From: Pleomorphovibrio marinus
GTDB lineage: Bacteria; Bacteroidota; Bacteroidia; Cytophagales; Cyclobacteriaceae
Reading direction: 5' to 3'
Length of the DNA stretch: 64,000 nucleotides
NCBI RefSeq assembly: GCF_003347495.1
Contig: NZ_QCXY01000007.1
Location: forward strand, 62,001 to 126,000
Shown here: one piece after another, positions 38,953 to 48,232 of the stretch
How positions within the stretch are numbered: the first letter of the stretch is position 1
Layout: every line of letters begins with the position of its first letter
Notes under the pieces: generated by a model
Seen by the model: only the letters and a program-made list of their open reading frames with translations
Database searches by the model: none
Told to the model about the DNA's origin: nothing
Made by a program: the position numbers and the translations under genes

Positions 38953-39144
38953 ACTTTTTATGATTTCCCTGGAGAAGCAACCCCTCTTGCCATACGCACT
39001 GACCAATTTCATTCTCCTTTTTTATGGAAATTGATTTTACTCATTGGCAACTTGTAAATACTAACTCCCTATTTCAATTAGGCAAATAAGATTTTGTGAT
39101 TCATAAAAATTGCGTAACTTAAAGCCTGAATCTAGCACATACCC

Positions 39145-40173
39145 ATGAACACCCAGTTTGAGACCATTCCTTTTACCTCCTTGGATGGATTTGAATGTAA
39201 TCTATTGCATTACCTGCCTTCCAAACCTACCAAAGGCCCCGTATTATTGGTTCACGGGGCAGGGGTTAGGGCGAATATCTTCAACCCACCCCACAAAAAA
39301 AACCTCATCCATATGCTGGCCGATGCAGGTTATGATGTGTGGCTCGAAAACTGGAGGGGAAGCATAGACCTACCCCCCAATGAGTGGGACTTGGATGTAG
39401 TGGCCAAAAATGACCATCCTGTAGCGGTACAGAAGGTTTGTGAACTGACAGGAAGTCAGGAAGTAAAGGCCATCATCCATTGCCAGGGAAGCACTAGCTT
39501 CATGATTTCTGCAGCACTAGGCTTGCTGCCCCAGGTCAAAATAATCATTAGCAATGCCGTTTCCCTGCATCCGGATATTCCCCGGTTTTCGCGTTTTAAA
39601 CTTGGTGCTCTTTTGCCGATTGTGGGAAGGTTTTTTGACTATCTCAATCCCCAATGGGGGCTGGAAGCCCCTGATTTTAAGTCTAAGCTATTGAGGAAGT
39701 TTGTCCTGGCCACCCACTGGGAGAAAGACACCGCCGTTGGCAAAATGGTCAGTTTCACCTATGGATCGGGATTTCCTGCACTTTGGGAACTGGAAAACTT
39801 GGACAAGAAAACCATGGATTGGATTCAGCATGAATTTGCCCACGTGCCTATTTCTTTTTTCAGGCATATCTATAAATGTGTTGGGGAGGGGGTGTTGGTT
39901 CCAAGCGGTAACAATGGGTCTGATTACGAGGTGAAACCAGTAAAGACCGACGCAAGGATTGTGCTTTTTGGGGGTGTGAAAAATAAGTGCTTCCTCTGCG
40001 ATAGCCAGAAAAAGACATATGAGTACTTGGAGTCCCAAAACCCGGGACACCATAAGTTATATTTGATGGATGAGTACAGTCATTTGGATATATTCTTTGG
40101 TAAAAATGCCCATGTAGATGTTTTTCCTTTAATGATAAAAGAATTGGACCATAGTCTTGGCCAGGATGCTTAA
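39145..40173 (+). CDS. Alpha/beta-hydrolase with a Cys in the nucleophile elbow
   Basis: A 342-residue cytoplasmic-looking protein (no signal). The fold is marked by LLVHGAG (residues 35-40, oxyanion region), VWLENWRGS and the nucleophile elbow IIHCQGS, where C113 replaces the usual Ser. H313 (DEYSHLD) is the likely catalytic His. Dienelactone hydrolases and PHA synthases also use Cys. The sequence resembles the hydrolase parts found fused to or next to GMC oxidoreductases of the cholesterol-oxidase type, and such an oxidoreductase lies two genes downstream. Substrate unknown; a lipid-like or lactone ester is a guess. Confidence 0.75.
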   Translation: MNTQFETIPFTSLDGFECNLLHYLPSKPTKGPVLLVHGAGVRANIFNPPHKKNLIHMLADAGYDVWLENWRGSIDLPPNEWDLDVVAKNDHPVAVQKVCELTGSQEVKAIIHCQGSTSFMISAALGLLPQVKIIISNAVSLHPDIPRFSRFKLGALLPIVGRFFDYLNPQWGLEAPDFKSKLLRKFVLATHWEKDTAVGKMVSFTYGSGFPALWELENLDKKTMDWIQHEFAHVPISFFRHIYKCVGEGVLVPSGNNGSDYEVKPVKTDARIVLFGGVKNKCFLCDSQKKTYEYLESQNPGHHKLYLMDEYSHLDIFFGKNAHVDVFPLMIKELDHSLGQDA

Positions 40174-40265
40174 CAACAAGTGATGTCAGGGAAGTGGTGA
40201 ATATATAGATACGGAGTCATTTTAGTCATGGCTCTTTTTTCCAAAGTCAAAATCTATTTTAGCCC

Positions 40266-42002
40266 ATGAAATTTAAAAAAATGCCCATGGTCAACTGGTA
40301 TGACCCCAAGCAGTTGTCCAATACCGGGGTTAAAACGGTTCTCTCCGGGGTTTTTGGTAATTTTGCGGACAGAAGGGAAACATTGGCGGCATTGAGCCAG
40401 GATGTAAACTACTTCGACCATTCCGAGAAGGAAGAATTATGGTTGGATTTCATTTGTGATTTGGGGGATGGGTTTAATCCCACCTACACCCTGGCTCATC
40501 TATTGGCGCAGGAAAAGCTGGAAGCGGGTGGGGAAGCTCTCAAAAGGGGGGATATCCTGGTGATGGGCGGGGATGAAATATACCCAACTCCAGAAATGCA
40601 CGAGTATGACAATCGCCTAAAGGGACCATATACCGCTGCTTTTCCCAAAAATGAGGAAGACACCCAGCGACCTGAAGTGTATGCTATCCCCGGAAACCAT
40701 GACTGGTACGATGGCCTTTCCAATTTTCTTAAATTATTTACCCAAAAGAGATCTTTCGGTAACTGGAAGACAAAGCAAAACAGGAGTTATTTTGCCATAA
40801 AGCTTCCCCATGATTATTGGCTCATAGCCGTGGACATACAGTTGCAAGCCGATATCGATTATCCCCAAATTTGCTATTTCAGGGAAATTGCTGAAAAGGA
40901 GTTTACCGAAAACACAAAAGTAATCCTGTGTACTGCCGAACCTTCCTGGGTGCTATGCTCTTTTGATCAGAAGAACACCGCACATGAACGGTTTAAGTTT
41001 TTTATAGACAGGATACTCTATGGCAAGGGAGACGAAAAATATGAGGAGAAAAATAAGCACATAGATGTGACCACCATCCTCACTGGCGATCTTCATCACT
41101 ATGCCCGATATGAAGAGATAAGTAAAAAAAACTCCGTTTGCCAATTGATCACAGCGGGAGGAGGAGGCGCGTTTCTTCACCCCACACATACTCTGAAGGA
41201 AAAAATCGAACCGGTGGATGGGTATGATGCCACCCTTAAAAAGGTTTTTCCTGAAAAGGAGGATTCCATTAAACTGAGTTTTTTAAACCTGATTTTTCCA
41301 TTTTATAGCATAACTATGTTGCTTTTTTTCGGGGTGTATCACCTATTTACCTCATGGATATTACAGACAAAGGAACTTGGGGGAACCAGCTACATGGAGA
41401 GGTTGGCCCAGGTGGACTTGTTTAATGGTGGCTTTCAGGACTTTCTTTCAGCCACCTCGGTCGCCATCAGCCATAATCCGGGCGCAGTGTTTTTAAATAT
41501 CCTTTTGTTTTTGGGCTTATTGGTTTTCACGGACACCAAATCGGGAAATGGGAAATGGAATTACATTGCAGGTGCTGTACATGGGTTTCTACATTTGGTT
41601 AACTTTTACCTACTAATCTGGTGGTTTTCTCGGCTCAACCTCCACCACTTCGGGTTAGACTTGGATACCGCAAAACAAGTGTTGATTTATTCTTTAGAAA
41701 TGATCTTAGTGGGGGGGATAATAAGCGGAGTGCTTTTTGGCCTCTATTTGACCTTTAGCGTATTGGTTCTGAAAAATCATATTACAGAAGCCGCTTCTTC
41801 CTATCGCTGGGAAGGGTATAAGAATTTCCTTCGGATAAAGCTTGACAAGGACGCCCTGACCATTTACCCCATAGGCCTAAAAAAGGTGGTGTCCAATTGG
41901 AAAAATGTAGGAACGGAGGACAAACCTAAATTTGAAGGAAGCCCCATAAACTATGAACTCATAGAAAAACCGATAATCATAAAACATGAAAAAACTCTCT
42001 AA
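40266..42002 (+). CDS. Metallophosphoesterase with C-terminal membrane region
   Basis: A 578-residue protein. Residues about 60-290 form a calcineurin-like phosphoesterase with GGDEIYP, IPGNHDWYDG (about 140-150) and TGDLHHYARYE (about 275-285), the metal-binding GD, GNHD and GDxHH motifs. The C-terminal half has about four membrane helices (around residues 340-360, 405-425, 440-460, 475-500) and a soluble tail. It should hydrolyse a phosphoester at the membrane; the substrate is not known. The stop lies inside the next gene (17-base overlap), indicating coupling with the GMC oxidoreductase. Confidence 0.75.
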   Translation: MKFKKMPMVNWYDPKQLSNTGVKTVLSGVFGNFADRRETLAALSQDVNYFDHSEKEELWLDFICDLGDGFNPTYTLAHLLAQEKLEAGGEALKRGDILVMGGDEIYPTPEMHEYDNRLKGPYTAAFPKNEEDTQRPEVYAIPGNHDWYDGLSNFLKLFTQKRSFGNWKTKQNRSYFAIKLPHDYWLIAVDIQLQADIDYPQICYFREIAEKEFTENTKVILCTAEPSWVLCSFDQKNTAHERFKFFIDRILYGKGDEKYEEKNKHIDVTTILTGDLHHYARYEEISKKNSVCQLITAGGGGAFLHPTHTLKEKIEPVDGYDATLKKVFPEKEDSIKLSFLNLIFPFYSITMLLFFGVYHLFTSWILQTKELGGTSYMERLAQVDLFNGGFQDFLSATSVAISHNPGAVFLNILLFLGLLVFTDTKSGNGKWNYIAGAVHGFLHLVNFYLLIWWFSRLNLHHFGLDLDTAKQVLIYSLEMILVGGIISGVLFGLYLTFSVLVLKNHITEAASSYRWEGYKNFLRIKLDKDALTIYPIGLKKVVSNWKNVGTEDKPKFEGSPINYELIEKPIIIKHEKTL

Positions 42003-44325
42003 ACCCATCACCTCTATCCGGGGAAAATACGATGTAGTAGTCGTAGGTTCCGGATATGGAGGAAGTATTGCCGCCTCCAGGATGGCAAGGGCAGGATATA
42101 AGGTATGTTTGTTGGAAAAAGGCAAGGAATTTCTCCCTGGGGAGTTCCCCAGGACCCTCAAGCAAGCCGCAGGTGAGATGAATTTTATCCGGGGAAGGTC
42201 CTCCGGGATCAATAGGAATGGGTTGTATGAGTTTACCATGGGAAATGGCATTAATGTTTTCAAAGGGTGTGGCCTGGGGGGTACCTCCTTGGTAAATGCC
42301 AATGTTTCCATTAGGCCTGAAACCAGAGTGATGGAGGATGCTGCCTGGCCTGCTGCCATCCGAAATGACCCCAAGAGCTTTGAAGCAGGCATGGGCAGGG
42401 CTTGGGACATGCTGAAACCAAACCCCTATCCCGAGGGCCAAAAGGGATATCCTGTTTTAAAGAAAACCGAAGCCATGCGAAAATCGGCAGCCCACATGGG
42501 TGAGCCATTCCGGCTCTTGGATATCAATGTGAATTTTGAGGACAAGGAAAACCATGTAGGTATAAAGCAGGCGAAATGCACCAATTGTGGTGACTGTGTA
42601 ACAGGTTGTAATATCAGCGCCAAAAACACGACTGCCATGAACTACCTTCCAGATGCCTTTAACCATGGGGCAGAAATTTTTGTGGAAATAAATGTCAGGC
42701 ACCTCGAAAGGGAGGGTTCGGATTGGCTGTTATTTTTTCATCCAGTTGGTATTGGCAGGGAAAACTTTGATGCCCCTTTGATGTTTGTCAGAGCCAAAAA
42801 GGTCATTTTGAGTGCAGGAGCTTTGGGATCCACCGAAATTTTGATGCGTTCCCGTGAAAAAGGCCTTTCCCTATCCGAACGGATTGGCAAGAGGTTTACC
42901 GGCAACGGGGACGTACTGGGATTTGGCTATAACAACGATGTCCCGATCAACGGTATAGGGTTGGGCCGAAAAGGTACTGATGAAATTGCCAAGGTGGGAC
43001 CCTGCATTACGAGCGTAATAGATATCAGGGAAAGGGAAGTACTAGAAGAAGGAATGACCTTGGAGGAAGGAACAGTCCCTGGCCCTATCAGGATGATTAT
43101 GCCAAAATCCCTGGTAACCTTTAGCAGGTTGGTAGGCAGGAAAACGGATAGGGGGTTTTGGGATTATCTCAAAGAGAAATGGAGAGAAATAATGAGCTTG
43201 TTTTTGGGACCCTTTTTTGGTGCTTTAAAACACACCCAAATTTATCTGGTGATGACCCATGACGATGGAAACGGCGAACTTGTATTTGATGAAAATAAAT
43301 TAAGTATCAATTGGAAAGGAGTGGGCAAGCAGGAGATTTTCCAAAAGGTAAACGACAAAATGTTTAAGGCCACAGAAGCATTAGGAGGCACAAAAATCCC
43401 AAATCCTACCTGGAACAGGATGCTAAATTATGACTTAGTGACCGTCCATCCATTAGGGGGCTGCGGCATGGGAGAGGATGCTAGCACCGGAGTAGTGGAC
43501 CACAAGGGACAAGTATTTACCGGCAGCACGAAATCCCCCTTACATGAGGGCCTCTATGTCATGGATGGATCGGTAATCCCAAGGCCAGTAGGAACCAATC
43601 CCCTTATGACCATATCCGCCCTCGCGGAGCGAAGTTGTAAAGTAATTGCCGAGGAAGAAGGGTATACCCTGGACTATGATTTTTCCGCTCCTTCTGAGCC
43701 AGACCGGGACACATCCCCCAAGGGTACAGGAGTGCAGTTTACAGAAACCATGAGAGGGTATTTTGGGCTAGGGGAAACCCGAGACTATGAGGCAGGATTT
43801 AACCAGGGTAAAAAAGTAGGCTCCAATCTTGAGTTTACCTTGACGATCCAAACAGAGGATATTGATGCGTTTGTCAATGATGCTAACCATGCTGCCTCAA
43901 TGATTGGGACTATGAATGCGCCAGCTTTATCAAGCTTTCCCATGACGGCGCTAGAAGGTGTTTTTAACCTTTTTATTGAGAACCCCGATGATTCTTCTCG
44001 GAAGAAAATGGCATATCGGATAAAACTGAGGAGCAAGGAAGGGAATGATTATTTCTTCGAGGGGTTTAAGGATATTCACAATGACAGAAGGTTGGATGTT
44101 TGGAAGGACACTACCACGCTTTTTGTTACTGTGTATAAAGGTATTTCCAAAGAGGGAGAGGTGCTGGGAAAAGGAAAGCTTGTGATTAGGGTTGCTGATT
44201 TTCTCAGACAAATCAGAACGATGAAGGCAATCCATGCACCAAACCGTAGGGAGGGTCTGCGTGCAGTAAAAACCTTTGGGAAGTTTTTTGCAGGCAATGT
44301 TTTGGAGACCTATTTCAGGGTTTAG
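41986..44325 (+). CDS. GMC oxidoreductase, cholesterol-oxidase-like, with four-Cys motif
   Basis: A 779-residue FAD enzyme. The dinucleotide site VVVGSGYGGSIAA is at about residues 18-30. The GMC C-terminal half is present with HPLGGCGMGED and LYVMDGSVIPRPVGTNPLMTISALAER. CTNCGDCVTGC (C198, C201, C204, C208) is a ferredoxin-like four-Cys motif that occurs in this subfamily and could hold an Fe-S cluster. A further C-terminal domain (about 590-779) of unknown role, rich in beta strands, follows. The likely reaction is oxidation of a ring hydroxyl of a sterol-like or other hydrophobic alcohol; no substrate can be proven. Confidence 0.85.
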   Translation: MKKLSKPITSIRGKYDVVVVGSGYGGSIAASRMARAGYKVCLLEKGKEFLPGEFPRTLKQAAGEMNFIRGRSSGINRNGLYEFTMGNGINVFKGCGLGGTSLVNANVSIRPETRVMEDAAWPAAIRNDPKSFEAGMGRAWDMLKPNPYPEGQKGYPVLKKTEAMRKSAAHMGEPFRLLDINVNFEDKENHVGIKQAKCTNCGDCVTGCNISAKNTTAMNYLPDAFNHGAEIFVEINVRHLEREGSDWLLFFHPVGIGRENFDAPLMFVRAKKVILSAGALGSTEILMRSREKGLSLSERIGKRFTGNGDVLGFGYNNDVPINGIGLGRKGTDEIAKVGPCITSVIDIREREVLEEGMTLEEGTVPGPIRMIMPKSLVTFSRLVGRKTDRGFWDYLKEKWREIMSLFLGPFFGALKHTQIYLVMTHDDGNGELVFDENKLSINWKGVGKQEIFQKVNDKMFKATEALGGTKIPNPTWNRMLNYDLVTVHPLGGCGMGEDASTGVVDHKGQVFTGSTKSPLHEGLYVMDGSVIPRPVGTNPLMTISALAERSCKVIAEEEGYTLDYDFSAPSEPDRDTSPKGTGVQFTETMRGYFGLGETRDYEAGFNQGKKVGSNLEFTLTIQTEDIDAFVNDANHAASMIGTMNAPALSSFPMTALEGVFNLFIENPDDSSRKKMAYRIKLRSKEGNDYFFEGFKDIHNDRRLDVWKDTTTLFVTVYKGISKEGEVLGKGKLVIRVADFLRQIRTMKAIHAPNRREGLRAVKTFGKFFAGNVLETYFRV

Positions 44326-44375
44326 TATTTTTATGCCTGGATTTCTACTACCTGTCAATTTCTTTGGTAAGCACT

Positions 44376-44383
44376 TACATTTG
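44376..44383 (+). promoter_or_regulatory. Candidate -7 box before the PEP-hydrolase-type gene
   Basis: A perfect TACATTTG lies 43 bases before ATG 44427, inside the 101-base gap after the GMC gene. No TTG at the normal distance is seen, so it is only a candidate internal promoter. Confidence 0.35.
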
Positions 44384-44426
44384 CTTAATTTGGCAGGATA
44401 GAAGCGGAATTTTAAACCAACAAAAA

Positions 44427-45293
44427 ATGCCAAACCCTTGGACAGGAGTAGGGAACCCCTATACGAGACAGGAAGTAAGGGAGAGATTGACATCTACCAT
44501 TTTACAAAATAAAGCCATCATTGCTGCCGGAGCAGGAACGGGTATAAGTGCCAAATTTATAGAGAAAGGAGGTGCAGACCTTTTGATTATTTATAATTCC
44601 GGGAGGTTCAGGATGTCAGGACACGGTTCTACGGCAGGTCTAATGGCATACGGCGATGCCAATGCTGTGGCATTGGAAATAGGGGAGTATGAGGTACTCC
44701 CAGTGGTAAAAGAAATCCCCGTAATATGTGGGGTACACGGTTCCGACCCCAGGAGAAGAATTTGGCATCACCTGCTCAAGGTAAAGGATATGGGGTTTTC
44801 CGGCATCAACAACTTCCCAACCCATTGCATCGTTGATGGCAACTTTAGGCAAGTCTTGGAAGAGACGGGTATGGGGTTTGAAAAGGAGGTAAAGATGGTG
44901 GAAATTGCCCATAAAATGGATTTATTTTCCATTGTATATGTGGCTACTCCCGAGGAGGGGGTGAAGATGGCCCAAGCCGGAGCAGATGCCATCATTTCCC
45001 ATGTTGGTACCACAGTGGGAGGGTCAATCGGAGTGAAAGGGGCAAGTTGCAGCATGAAGGAGGCGATAGAAAGAACACAGGCAATCATAGAAGCCTGTAA
45101 GGCCGTTAACCCCGACTTGTTTTTTCTCGCACATGGTGGGCCCATCAACACCCCGGACGATGTAAGCCAAGTATTGGAGGCTACCCAAGCCCAAGGGTTT
45201 GTAGGTGCCTCTTCTTTAGAAAGGATGGGGGTGGAGGCTTCCCTTACAGCGCTTACCCAACAATTTAAATCTCTGTCCCTTTATGCAAAATAA
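44427..45293 (+). CDS. Phosphoenolpyruvate-hydrolase-family TIM-barrel protein
   Basis: A 288-residue protein matching the family annotated as PEP hydrolase or TIM-barrel signal transduction protein. Typical pieces are IIAAGAGTGISAKFIEKGGADLLIIYNSGRFR near the start, GYGDAN-like MAYGDANAVALE, VPVICGVHGSDPRR-like PVICGVHGSDP, INNFPTHCIVDG and GADAIISHVGTTVGGSIG. Family members often sit beside Tm-1-like proteins; here the partner is an AAC(3)-like gene overlapping by 11 bases. The biochemical role is uncertain. ATG 44427 was chosen over TTG 44364, because the family start (MPNPW) is there. Confidence 0.85.
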   Translation: MPNPWTGVGNPYTRQEVRERLTSTILQNKAIIAAGAGTGISAKFIEKGGADLLIIYNSGRFRMSGHGSTAGLMAYGDANAVALEIGEYEVLPVVKEIPVICGVHGSDPRRRIWHHLLKVKDMGFSGINNFPTHCIVDGNFRQVLEETGMGFEKEVKMVEIAHKMDLFSIVYVATPEEGVKMAQAGADAIISHVGTTVGGSIGVKGASCSMKEAIERTQAIIEACKAVNPDLFFLAHGGPINTPDDVSQVLEATQAQGFVGASSLERMGVEASLTALTQQFKSLSLYAK

Positions 45294-46026
45294 ACAATTG
45301 GTGGAGGATCTGTTCAAACTAGGTCTGTGCAATGGGGACAACGTACTGGTTCATTCCTCTTTGAGTAGCCTAGGTACTATGACCAATAAGGCCAGTATGC
45401 TTTGTGAGGCGTTGTTGGAAGTATTGGGTAGGGAAGGCACTCTATTGGTTCCTGCACTTTCTTATAGGACAGTGACCAAGGACCACCCCTATTTTGACCA
45501 TGCCCATACCCCTTCCTGTGTGGGGGGATTTACGGAATTTTTCAGGAAATTCCCCGGCACATATAGAAGTATTCATCCTACGCATTCTGTTTGTGCCTAT
45601 GGGAAAAATGCAGAGATGCTTACTAGGCAACACCTGAAAGACAAGACTCCCGTAGGGCCAAACTCTCCCTTTCGGCTGCTGCAGGAAATGGATGGCACTT
45701 TGTTGTTTATCGGTTGTGGCCTTAAACCAAACACCTCCATGCATGGGGTGGAGGAACTTTCCCAACCCCCCTATTTATATGGGCCCGAGGTTACCTATAG
45801 GTTAAAACTAAGCAGGGGAGAGACTGTCGCTAAGTCATACATTACCCATGGGTTCGATGGATATGAGCAACGTTATGACAGGATCTGGAAACTACTGGAT
45901 AATTGCGAAAGAAGTAGCGGAATGTTGCTAGATGCTGAAGCATTTCTTATCCAGGCCAAAGCACTTTGGGTAAAGGGAAACCAACAATTGGTGGCCGATC
46001 CTTTTTACTTTGTAGACAAGGCATAA
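45283..46026 (+). CDS. AAC(3)-family N-acetyltransferase
   Basis: A 247-residue protein of the aminoglycoside 3-N-acetyltransferase fold. Recognisable parts are LGLCNGDNVLVHSSLSSLG at the start, GTLLVPALSY, IHPTHSVCAYGKNAE and DGTLLFIGCGLKPNTSMHGVEE with the catalytic His region. Chromosomal members of this family often act on other amines or sugars rather than on antibiotics, so resistance should not be assumed. The start overlaps the previous gene by 11 bases, which ties it to the PEP-hydrolase-type protein. Confidence 0.85.
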   Translation: MQNKQLVEDLFKLGLCNGDNVLVHSSLSSLGTMTNKASMLCEALLEVLGREGTLLVPALSYRTVTKDHPYFDHAHTPSCVGGFTEFFRKFPGTYRSIHPTHSVCAYGKNAEMLTRQHLKDKTPVGPNSPFRLLQEMDGTLLFIGCGLKPNTSMHGVEELSQPPYLYGPEVTYRLKLSRGETVAKSYITHGFDGYEQRYDRIWKLLDNCERSSGMLLDAEAFLIQAKALWVKGNQQLVADPFYFVDKA

Positions 46027-46131
46027 GCTCTTATGGTGTACAGAAAATTTACTTTTTTGGGCAGTTAATTTAAATATCGCGGATACTTATACAATAACCC
46101 GTGAAAAATTACATTTTTGTCCTTTAAAATT

Positions 46132-46139
46132 TATCTTTG
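46132..46139 (+). promoter_or_regulatory. Candidate -7 box of the polysaccharide operon
   Basis: A perfect TATCTTTG lies 27 bases before the glycosyltransferase ATG. A TTTG at 46116-46119 is too close (12 bases) for a normal -33 element, so only the -7 part is supported. Confidence 0.45.
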
Positions 46140-46166
46140 TTTTTTTATTCGATTTAGCAGCCCTAC

Positions 46167-47336
46167 ATGCCAAAAATTATTAGGATAACCACTGTTCCCC
46201 TTTCCCTCAAGTTGCTATTAAGGGGACAAATGAAATATATGGCCTCGGCGGGCTGGGAAGTGCTTATGGTCAGCGGGGAAGGAAAAGAATGGGAGGAGGT
46301 AATAAAAAACGAAAATTGCCGCCACCACATAGTGCCATTCACCAGAAAGATCACCCCAATCCGAGATTTGGTTTGTCTCTGGAAGCTGATAAAGCTATTC
46401 CAGGCTGAAAGACCCGATATAGTGCACACGCACACCCCCAAAGCCGGTTTATTGGGAATGCTTGCTGCACGGATATGTGGTATAGGGATTAGGGTCCATA
46501 CCTTGGCGGGTTTGCCATTTTTAGGGGTGGGTGGCAAACACAAGAAACTGTTGATTTTCCTCGAAAAACTCACCTACCGCCTTTCCAAAGAGGTTTGGCC
46601 TAACTCCTATTCCCTGAAGGATTTCTTGGTGACAAACGAACTCGCCCCTGAAGAGAAAATAAGGGTAATTGCACAAGGATCCTCCAATGGAGTGGACTTA
46701 GAAAAGTTTAGCAGGGAAAACCTAAAGGAAAACCACCTGGTAGCAGCAATGATGCGGGTGGCCCCTGCGGAGCATGAGTTTGTGATCACATTTGCAGGCC
46801 GTCTTGTCAGGGACAAGGGGATAGAGGAATTAATTGAGGCTTATATTGCGTCAAAGATAGTCGAAAAGTCGAAATTGGTGTTGTTGGGTTCTTATGAACA
46901 AGACCTTGACCCCATCTCCCTTCAAACCAAAAAGCGCATCGAAGACCATCCAAGGATAATTCATGTGGAATGGACGGACCATATTGCCTATTATTTGGCC
47001 ATTTCCGACATTTTGGTTCATCCTTCCCATAGGGAAGGGTTTCCCAACGTGCTTTTAGAAGCCGCAGCCATGTCTTGCCCTATCGTTTGTTCGGATATTC
47101 CCGGGAATTTGGAAGTTGTGAAGCACAAAAAGACAGGTTTGGTATATCCTGTCAAAAATCGTGATGCTTTGAAAGAAGCAATGGAATTTGCCTATATAAA
47201 GAGGGAGGAAATGAATGGATACGCAGATCGGCTTCATGTGGAGGTTAGGGAAAAGTACGATAGGAAAAGGGTACATCAGGCGATTTTGGAATCCTATTTT
47301 CGCCTGTGGGACACAAAGAAGAGTCTTTCAAACTAA
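46167..47336 (+). CDS. Family 4 glycosyltransferase
   Basis: A 389-residue GT-B-fold glycosyltransferase. The N-terminal half carries DIVHTHTPKAGLLGMLAARICG (acceptor side) and the C-terminal half has FAGRLVRDKGIEELIEAY, then HPSHREGFPNVLLEAAAMSCPIV, with the EGFPNVLLEA nucleotide-sugar site (Glu-x7-Glu). It resembles polysaccharide enzymes that add the second sugar on a lipid carrier. It starts a run towards Wza-, Wzc- and RfbB-type genes. Confidence 0.88.
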   Translation: MPKIIRITTVPLSLKLLLRGQMKYMASAGWEVLMVSGEGKEWEEVIKNENCRHHIVPFTRKITPIRDLVCLWKLIKLFQAERPDIVHTHTPKAGLLGMLAARICGIGIRVHTLAGLPFLGVGGKHKKLLIFLEKLTYRLSKEVWPNSYSLKDFLVTNELAPEEKIRVIAQGSSNGVDLEKFSRENLKENHLVAAMMRVAPAEHEFVITFAGRLVRDKGIEELIEAYIASKIVEKSKLVLLGSYEQDLDPISLQTKKRIEDHPRIIHVEWTDHIAYYLAISDILVHPSHREGFPNVLLEAAAMSCPIVCSDIPGNLEVVKHKKTGLVYPVKNRDALKEAMEFAYIKREEMNGYADRLHVEVREKYDRKRVHQAILESYFRLWDTKKSLSN

Positions 47337-47372
47337 TCGATTGGATAAGTTTTCTTTCGTGTGTTATTTAAT

Positions 47373-47380
47373 TAATTTTG
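47373..47380 (+). promoter_or_regulatory. Candidate internal -7 box before the Wza-like gene
   Basis: A perfect TAATTTTG lies 32 bases before ATG 47412 in the 75-base gap after the glycosyltransferase. No TTG occurs at the expected distance. It could give the export genes separate expression. Confidence 0.4.
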
Positions 47381-47411
47381 GGTTCCCTATGGGAGAATTT
47401 TGGCGGTGAAA

Positions 47412-48230
47412 ATGAAAAATTTTGTTTGGGTTTGTTTTCTATTTTTGGCAGTATCTTGTATAAGCAACAAAAGGATTAATTATCTCCAAAACCTTCAGGG
47501 TGAGGAAGAAATAGCCTTGGGAGAGTTTATCCCCTATGCTGAAGTAGATTACGAATACATTTTGCAGCCTTTTGATATTGTGGATATTGACTTTGCCTCC
47601 TCTAATGAGGAGTTGCTGAAGGCTTTTGAATACCATGGCGCAAGTGGTTCAAGGATGGGCAGGGGAGGAATGGGGGCAATGGGAGGCGCCATGGATGTCT
47701 TTTATTTTTCTGGTTACCCCATTGACAAAAATGGAGAGGTAAGAATGCCTATATTGGGATTAATTAAGCTTGCGGGGCTTACCGAGGAGGAAGGTAGGGA
47801 TAAAGTTCAGGAGGCGATCAACAGTTACTTTAAGGAAGATGTGGACGTAAGGCTTAGGATTGGGGGGATAAGGTTTACGGCCTTGGGGGAATTTAACAGT
47901 GTGGGGACCAAGGTAATATTGAAAAACCGGGCTACTATTTTTGATGCACTAGCCATGGCCGGTGAATCAAATATCCTGGCAAAAAAGAATGAGCTATTTC
48001 TGATCCGGCAGTATGACGGAGGGACAAAAATCCACCAAATAAATCTAAATGACCGGAGGTTATTGGCTTCTCCTTATTATTTCATTCAACCCAATGATGT
48101 TTTGTACCTACAACCCATGCAAATCAGGCAGATTGGTTCTGGGGAGAGTTTATCAGCTTCCCTTCAGCTGGGTATATCCATACTTACGGCAATACTCTTT
48201 ATTTACGGTGTAACTTCTGGAATATTCTAA
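47412..48230 (+). CDS. Wza-like polysaccharide export lipoprotein
   Basis: A 272-residue outer-membrane polysaccharide exporter. The signal peptide ends in AVSC (lipoprotein Cys near residue 17). The PES domain (about 45-145) is seen as YILQPFDIVDIDF and FSGYPIDKNGEVRMPILGLIKLAG, then an SLBB-like domain (about 150-225, FTALGEFNSVGTKVILKNRATIFDALAMAG), and a C-terminal helix SLQLGISILTAILFIYGVTSG that would span the outer membrane. A Gly/Met-rich insertion (about residues 77-93) interrupts the PES domain. ATG 47412 was chosen over TTG 47400. It ends 2 bases before the kinase gene. Confidence 0.88.
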   Translation: MKNFVWVCFLFLAVSCISNKRINYLQNLQGEEEIALGEFIPYAEVDYEYILQPFDIVDIDFASSNEELLKAFEYHGASGSRMGRGGMGAMGGAMDVFYFSGYPIDKNGEVRMPILGLIKLAGLTEEEGRDKVQEAINSYFKEDVDVRLRIGGIRFTALGEFNSVGTKVILKNRATIFDALAMAGESNILAKKNELFLIRQYDGGTKIHQINLNDRRLLASPYYFIQPNDVLYLQPMQIRQIGSGESLSASLQLGISILTAILFIYGVTSGIF

Positions 48231-48232
48231 TT

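Noticed and set aside
45283-46026. AAC(3)-type gene as an acquired antibiotic-resistance gene
   Set aside because: It is translationally coupled to a metabolic-type gene, shows no mobile element around it, and chromosomal members of the family are common.
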